Assembly: GCA_905221605.1 (NCBI GenBank) | Contig: CAJNDS010000097.1 | Coordinates: 80,985-144,984 of the forward strand | Length of the DNA: 64,000 nt | Origin: Symbiodinium natans | Taxonomy: Eukaryota > Sar > Dinophyceae > Suessiales > Symbiodiniaceae | Direction of reading: 5' to 3' | Part shown: piece after piece, positions 60,258-64,000 of the stretch | How the letters are laid out: each line of letters begins with the position of its first letter | Numbering within the stretch: position 1 is the stretch's first letter | Made by a program: the position numbers and the translations under genes | The notes under the pieces: model-generated | What the model was told of the DNA's origin: nothing | The model's database searches: none | The model's input: the letters and a program-made list of their open reading frames with translations, nothing else

Positions 60258-61874
60258 CTAGGAAGCCGAGGGCCACCAGGCGCAGGAGCATCGAAACCAT
60301 CTGTCCCAGCGAGAGCCGGAACGTGCACGGGGGAACGTCGAAGGGTTCCGAGGCCTGAACCTGTTGAAGAGTTCGGCAAGCGAGGCCCCCAGCCCAAGAT
60401 CAAAATCTGCTTGTCTGATGGCAGGTCCCGTGCCAACAAGTGCTGCAGGAAAAACGGAAAATCGGCAAGAATACCAAGCAGCACAAAGTAAGCATGCGAC
60501 AAGCAACGAAAAATCAATTGGAGATTCAACCGAAAGGTCTTCTGGGGCTGCCTCGGGAGCCTCGGGCACAGGAGCCTCGCCTGGCGGACTCGCAGGCGCG
60601 GGTGCTTCGCACACACTGAGGAAGTCCTCGAGCACCTCCTCCGGAATTGAATCCTTTAACGACGTAGCATGATTTTCTTTCTCACGGTGTTGGTCCTGCC
60701 AAAACTTTATCTGATCAAGCAAATCCGCAAAGGGATCCACTTGGCGTGCTGAACAGCTTGCAGTCCACAAAAACTCTGACAGAAGACCGCCGTAGCTGTC
60801 TCGACTCACCTTCTTGGCGCCTTTGGCTCGCAAAAAGGCCTTCAAGCGGCCGAAAAGCCCTTCAGCTGCGTTCGTTGACACCACAACTTCCTTTCCAAAA
60901 ATTGTTTCTGTTTTGGAAAACTCACGGCGTTTGTGATTCACGCAGCGATGCACAAAGCCAGAGTCTGGCTTCGACAACCAAGCATAACTCTTGAAGCTGT
61001 CTGTAAAAATCAAACTGCCAGCAACAACATGTCTTCGAATGAAAAGCTTCAAGGTGCGAGCACTCCTGTCCGGAATCTCCAAAAGAAGGCAATGCCCTGT
61101 GGCTCGTCGAGTTTCAAAGTCCAACTCGAGCATGCCAAGCACACACTTTTTGGTTCCAGCCGTTGGGCGGCCTCGGAAACCACCTTTGCAACGCTTCTTC
61201 TTCGTGAGAAACGTCTCGTCAATGCACACGATTTTGCCTTCGCCGCCGAGCTGAGCAGGATTCAAACGAGCGACACACAGCCACAAAATGCTTCTAACAC
61301 GTGCTAAAAACCCAGCCCAGTTCTTCGAACTGACCTTTGCCTGCTTTCGAGCAGTTCTGTAGGGTGCGTCTGACGCGAACCAGTACAAAGAAGCAAGATA
61401 TTGCGCAGGTGTGTAGTTGTTCGCTAGGTACTTTGGAAGCGTTCCTGGACGACGCCAGGTGAGCTTCTTGTTGCACAGCTTCTTCGCTGGAACCTCCTCG
61501 TCCTCATCCTCACTGTCGTAGTCTGGATTCGGAACGCGCACTGTGCAGTGCAAGTAAGAATTGCCCTTCTCCGAGTTGCTGTTGAAGGACTTCCACTCAT
61601 GCCCTGCTGGGCAATGCAACGGCAAGACAAGCAAATGCCACCAAACTAAGAACCACAACGCCTGGCGGCTAGAAGGCCACAACTTGTTTGACGCCTCATC
61701 CGCCGTCAGGAACTCGCCGTCCATGGCACGTGGAAGATGCTGGAAGTCTGGATGCGAAGCCCCCGAACTTTCAAAAAGACTCTGAGCCGAGTGACACGTA
61801 GCAGTTCCCTCCTCCGCGCGAAACGCTGCAATTGCTGTTCCGTTGTTTCCTGCGCAAGTCCAACAAGCTTTCAA
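60258..61874 (-). CDS. Merlin-type (ISXO2-like) DDE transposase
   Basis: 538 codons; a likely start is Met51 (MDGEFLTADEASN). A Cys/His segment (LHCPAGHEW...YLHC, 87-110) suggests an N-terminal zinc ribbon. The catalytic core is ISXO2-like: VCIDETFL (Asp219), GFRGRP, IFTDSFKSY (Asp292), CVNHKRREF, and STNAAEGLFGRLK with Glu338 and Asn335, the TNxxEGxxxxLK pattern of IS1595/Merlin transposases. Merlin elements move by cut and paste. After about residue 400 come an acidic Pro/Ala-rich stretch, a hydrophobic segment (FSLLVACLLCAAW) and about 80 residues that read into element 2's 5' sequence and are probably not native. No terminal inverted repeats were found, so the element ends are unknown. 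Confidence 0.85.
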   Translation of the reverse strand: MKACWTCAGNNGTAIAAFRAEEGTATCHSAQSLFESSGASHPDFQHLPRAMDGEFLTADEASNKLWPSSRQALWFLVWWHLLVLPLHCPAGHEWKSFNSNSEKGNSYLHCTVRVPNPDYDSEDEDEEVPAKKLCNKKLTWRRPGTLPKYLANNYTPAQYLASLYWFASDAPYRTARKQAKVSSKNWAGFLARVRSILWLCVARLNPAQLGGEGKIVCIDETFLTKKKRCKGGFRGRPTAGTKKCVLGMLELDFETRRATGHCLLLEIPDRSARTLKLFIRRHVVAGSLIFTDSFKSYAWLSKPDSGFVHRCVNHKRREFSKTETIFGKEVVVSTNAAEGLFGRLKAFLRAKGAKKVSRDSYGGLLSEFLWTASCSARQVDPFADLLDQIKFWQDQHREKENHATSLKDSIPEEVLEDFLSVCEAPAPASPPGEAPVPEAPEAAPEDLSVESPIDFSLLVACLLCAAWYSCRFSVFPAALVGTGPAIRQADFDLGLGASLAELFNRFRPRNPSTFPRARSGSRWDRWFRCSCAWWPSAS

Positions 61875-62059
61875 GGGTCGCTTTCTTGACTGGATTCAAC
61901 CAGCTTCCAGTGTTGTCCAGTTTCCAACCGAATCTTTGAGAAATTTCCATTCACAACAATAATAAATCTTGGTTTCCACCACGGTGCAGATCCAGAACTG
62001 TGGTCATTCCACATCTAAGTCATTCCAGCGATGGGGTGTTTCCAGTTGTCGGAACAACA
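61875..62059. other. Spacer upstream of the transposase
   Basis: Short A/T-richer stretch with no gene. The transposon's 5' end should lie here or a little beyond. Confidence 0.4.
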
Positions 62060-62922
62060 CCCCAGGCATTTCTTGCCTCTTTGAGCTTCGCCCTGAGCTT
62101 CTCTCATTTTCTGATTTCATTGGCCCTTCTTCTCGGCTGCTGCTCGGCTCCATCGTCTTCGACTTGCTCCAATAGCACCTCTGAACCCCTTCAGTCGACA
62201 GTGCCTTAGATGTTCTTCCCTGAGCCCTCCAGCTTCCCTCCTCCATCACCAACTCCTGCTTGCTGTCGGAACGGTGCCAGTTGCCTTGCTTTTTGGCAAA
62301 TTCTTGCCTCTCCTTGAGCTTCTCTTCTTTTCTTTTGATTCCATTGACCCTCTTCTCGACTGCTGGCTCGACTCCATCGTCTTGCTTCTTGATTATTTCG
62401 CTGCCCCAAAAGCACCCTTTGAGCCCCTCGATCGCTCTCGCAGTTGCCAGAATGGTGACGGCTTGCTTTCTTTTCGCAACCCTCGTTTCCCTGAGCTGCT
62501 CTCTCTTTTTTTCTGACTCCAACGGTCCTCTTCTCGACTGCTCGACTTCATCGTTGCAAAAACACTCAAAAACACAACCCAGATTCCACCGAGAGGGCTG
62601 AACCCAAGTCTCACCGTGGAGAAACAAATTTCACCCGCGTCTGTGGAGCAGGCAGGAGAAGAAGGCCTGAAGCAAGTCAAGTGAAGGCACAGTTTGGGCA
62701 CACAGACCGGCACAGATTTGGAAGACAGCGACAGAAACTTAACAACAGAATTTGAGGCACAGCGACAGAAACTTGCAGTTGCCAGAATGGTGACGGCTTG
62801 CTTTCTTTTTTGCAACCCTTGTTTCCCTAAGCTCTCTCTGTTTTCTAACTCCAACGCTTCTCTTCTTGACTGCTCGACTTTATCGTTGCAAAAACACTTA
62901 AAAACACAACCCAGATTCCACC
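62060..62922. repeat. Diverged repeats including a 150-bp direct pair
   Basis: 62440-62590 and 62775-62922 are near-identical direct copies of about 150 bases, starting GCAGTTGCCAGAATGGTGAC. Two more diverged units at about 62080-62200 and 62303-62430 share TTCTCGACTGCT and CTCCATCGTCTT phrases. The Lys/Glu-rich minus-strand frame across them (62004-62627) reflects CT-rich repeats and is not called as a gene. Confidence 0.8.
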
Positions 62923-63097
62923 TCCTCCACCAAGTCAAGGTTTGGACAAGCAGCAGCCGAGTTGCTTGCTGGTGAATCTGTGGCCAAAGCGACAACAATC
63001 TGACATATCGACTTGAGTTGATACCGGCCCGGGCGAGCACTAGCCGTGACCATTGATGTGACCTGCTTCCAGTGGGTAGAGTGGTGAGCCACTTCAG

Positions 63098-63149
63098 TTC
63101 TCTCTCTCTCTTTCTTTTTCTCTTTCTCGCTCACTTTCTCTTTGTTTTT

Positions 63150-63216
<67 letters not shown>

Positions 63217-63227
63217 CTCTATCTCTG
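63098..63227. repeat. CT microsatellite
   Basis: A (CT)n tract of about 130 bases with TTTCTTT interruptions. Copy number is likely variable. Confidence 0.95.
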
Positions 63228-63332
63228 TGTCACATTCATGCATGTGCCAGTGACCTGCTCTCGTGTAGGGGCACAAACCTATTGTGCTTGGTTTCTGTTG
63301 TTACTGTTATCGTTACATTTTACTACGGTTCT

Positions 63333-63419
63333 GCTTCTTCTTCTTCTTCTTCTTCTCATTTTTCTTTTTTATTCTTATAATAATAATAGTAATAATTTTT
63401 TATTTTTATTATTATTGCT
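63333..63419. repeat. TTC and TAA/ATT microsatellites
   Basis: (TTC)8 at about 63333-63356, followed by T-rich and (ATA)/(ATT) repeats to 63419. Confidence 0.9.
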
Positions 63420-64000
63420 AGATAACGGTCTTCGAGGAATATACGGGGATCCCCCCCCCAATCCCCGAAAGGAACACTATTACTACTACTGTTTTTATTG
63501 TTGTTATGATTGTTGCTGTTATTCTCAAGCTCTCCTTGGTTCATGGAAAGGGCCTGAAGGGTGTTTTGGCACTGGAAGGCCCAACGAGCCTGCGAGCGGC
63601 GACGGTGCGGGGTGTGCAGCTGAGCCTGGCGGTATGATGATGATTCTTCTTCTTATGTTCATTTTTGTTCTAGTGCAAATTTTGCAAGAGTAACAATACT
63701 ATAATTATGACAATGGCATTATAATACCAGATATACTACCGCAGTATTGATAATACTCTTATAGTGTGGTCGTTTTGGAAAGATTCGACCTCTTTGGAAG
63801 AGTGATGTTCAGCTCCTATCGCGTTTTGCGGCTTGGGCACCTTCAGCTCGTAGTGGAGATGCAGTTCATGTCGCCGCTGTAGGGATGGATTCGTGACCCC
63901 GCGCCGCTTTTCAGTGCCCCCTGCAGCAGATCAGTCGAAGCCTCAGCTTGGAGCTGCGTTTGAGTCGGATCTGATTTGCAATAGTAGCCAAATTTTTCAT
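63420..64000. other. No recognisable gene
   Basis: A/T-richer sequence with short TAT/TAC repeats at about 63477-63520 and no convincing frame. Confidence 0.5.

Larger units (their letters stand above)
50402..60300 (-). mobile_element. Element 2: decayed tyrosine-recombinase retroelement
   Basis: Minus-strand order: small ORF 1 (59482-60246), small ORF 2 (58011-58916), tyrosine recombinase (55569-57920), gag with CCCH finger (53962-55196), dioxygenase-like domain (about 53344-53946), pol with methyltransferase-like domain and RT (50402-53401). This is the same order as element 1 without the SR/RT frame. Gag has frame changes and a stop, the dioxygenase region is split by a frame change, and RNase H is cut off after its first strands at 50402. 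No flanking direct repeats were found. A Merlin transposase overlaps the 5' end. Confidence 0.75.

Noticed and set aside
62004-62627. Lys/Glu-rich 207-codon minus-strand protein
   Set aside because: It lies across diverged CT-rich repeats whose reverse complement yields charged low-complexity peptide in several frames.

Overview
The window looks like nuclear DNA of a dinoflagellate. The main evidence is: (i) a 16-base match to the 3' end of the dinoflagellate spliced leader at 50065-50080 (minus strand); (ii) interstitial CCCTAAA/TTTAGGG telomere-type repeats at 16528-17028; (iii) almost every recognisable reading frame is retroelement or transposon derived, with the divergent tyrosine-recombinase retroelements and LINEs typical of these genomes; (iv) long gene-poor stretches of moderately GC-rich DNA with many minisatellites. 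I cannot name the species. No ordinary host gene could be recognised with confidence, and no rRNA, tRNA or CRISPR array was seen.

Layout. 1-15.8 kb: no recognisable gene, only short tandem repeats and a polypurine tract. 15.8-17.0 kb: three adjacent tandem arrays (57-bp unit, 31-bp unit, telomere-like). 17.3-18.8 kb (+): broken fragment of a P-loop (superfamily-1-like) helicase. 18.8-27.2 kb (-): a LINE with a very long open frame that ends in an APE-type endonuclease and loses the reverse transcriptase (RT) at the helicase junction. 27.2-38.4 kb (-): element 1, an apparently intact tyrosine-recombinase (YR) retroelement bounded by identical 64-bp direct repeats. 38.4-40.9 kb (+): 5'-truncated LINE (RT thumb, zinc knuckle, RNase H). 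40.9-45.5 kb (+): unknown open frames, two of them paralogous. 45.5-47.95 kb: non-coding repeats, including an iterated hairpin. 47.95-49.5 kb (-): a second YR with one frameshift. 49.5-50.4 kb: a duplicated 40-bp segment, one copy carrying the spliced-leader relic. 50.4-60.3 kb (-): element 2, a decayed YR retroelement with a 2OG-Fe(II) dioxygenase-like domain, a C5-methyltransferase-like domain and an RT. 60.26-61.87 kb (-): a Merlin-type (ISXO2-like) DDE transposase. 61.9-64 kb: repeats and microsatellites.

How the parts fit. Elements 1 and 2 are diverged but share one gene order on the minus strand: two small coiled-coil-like ORFs, then YR, then a gag-like protein with a CCCH zinc finger, then pol (methyltransferase-like, RT, RNase H). 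YR lies upstream of gag and pol. Element 1 keeps full-length open frames and identical terminal repeats, so it may be recent. Element 2 is frameshifted in gag and truncated in RNase H. The most novel signal is in element 2: a split domain with the HxD...H...R pattern of 2OG-Fe(II) dioxygenases sits between the gag zinc finger and a DNA-methyltransferase-like domain, so one retroelement appears to carry both a base-oxidising-type and a methylating-type module. All family assignments were made by eye from motifs; no database search was run.
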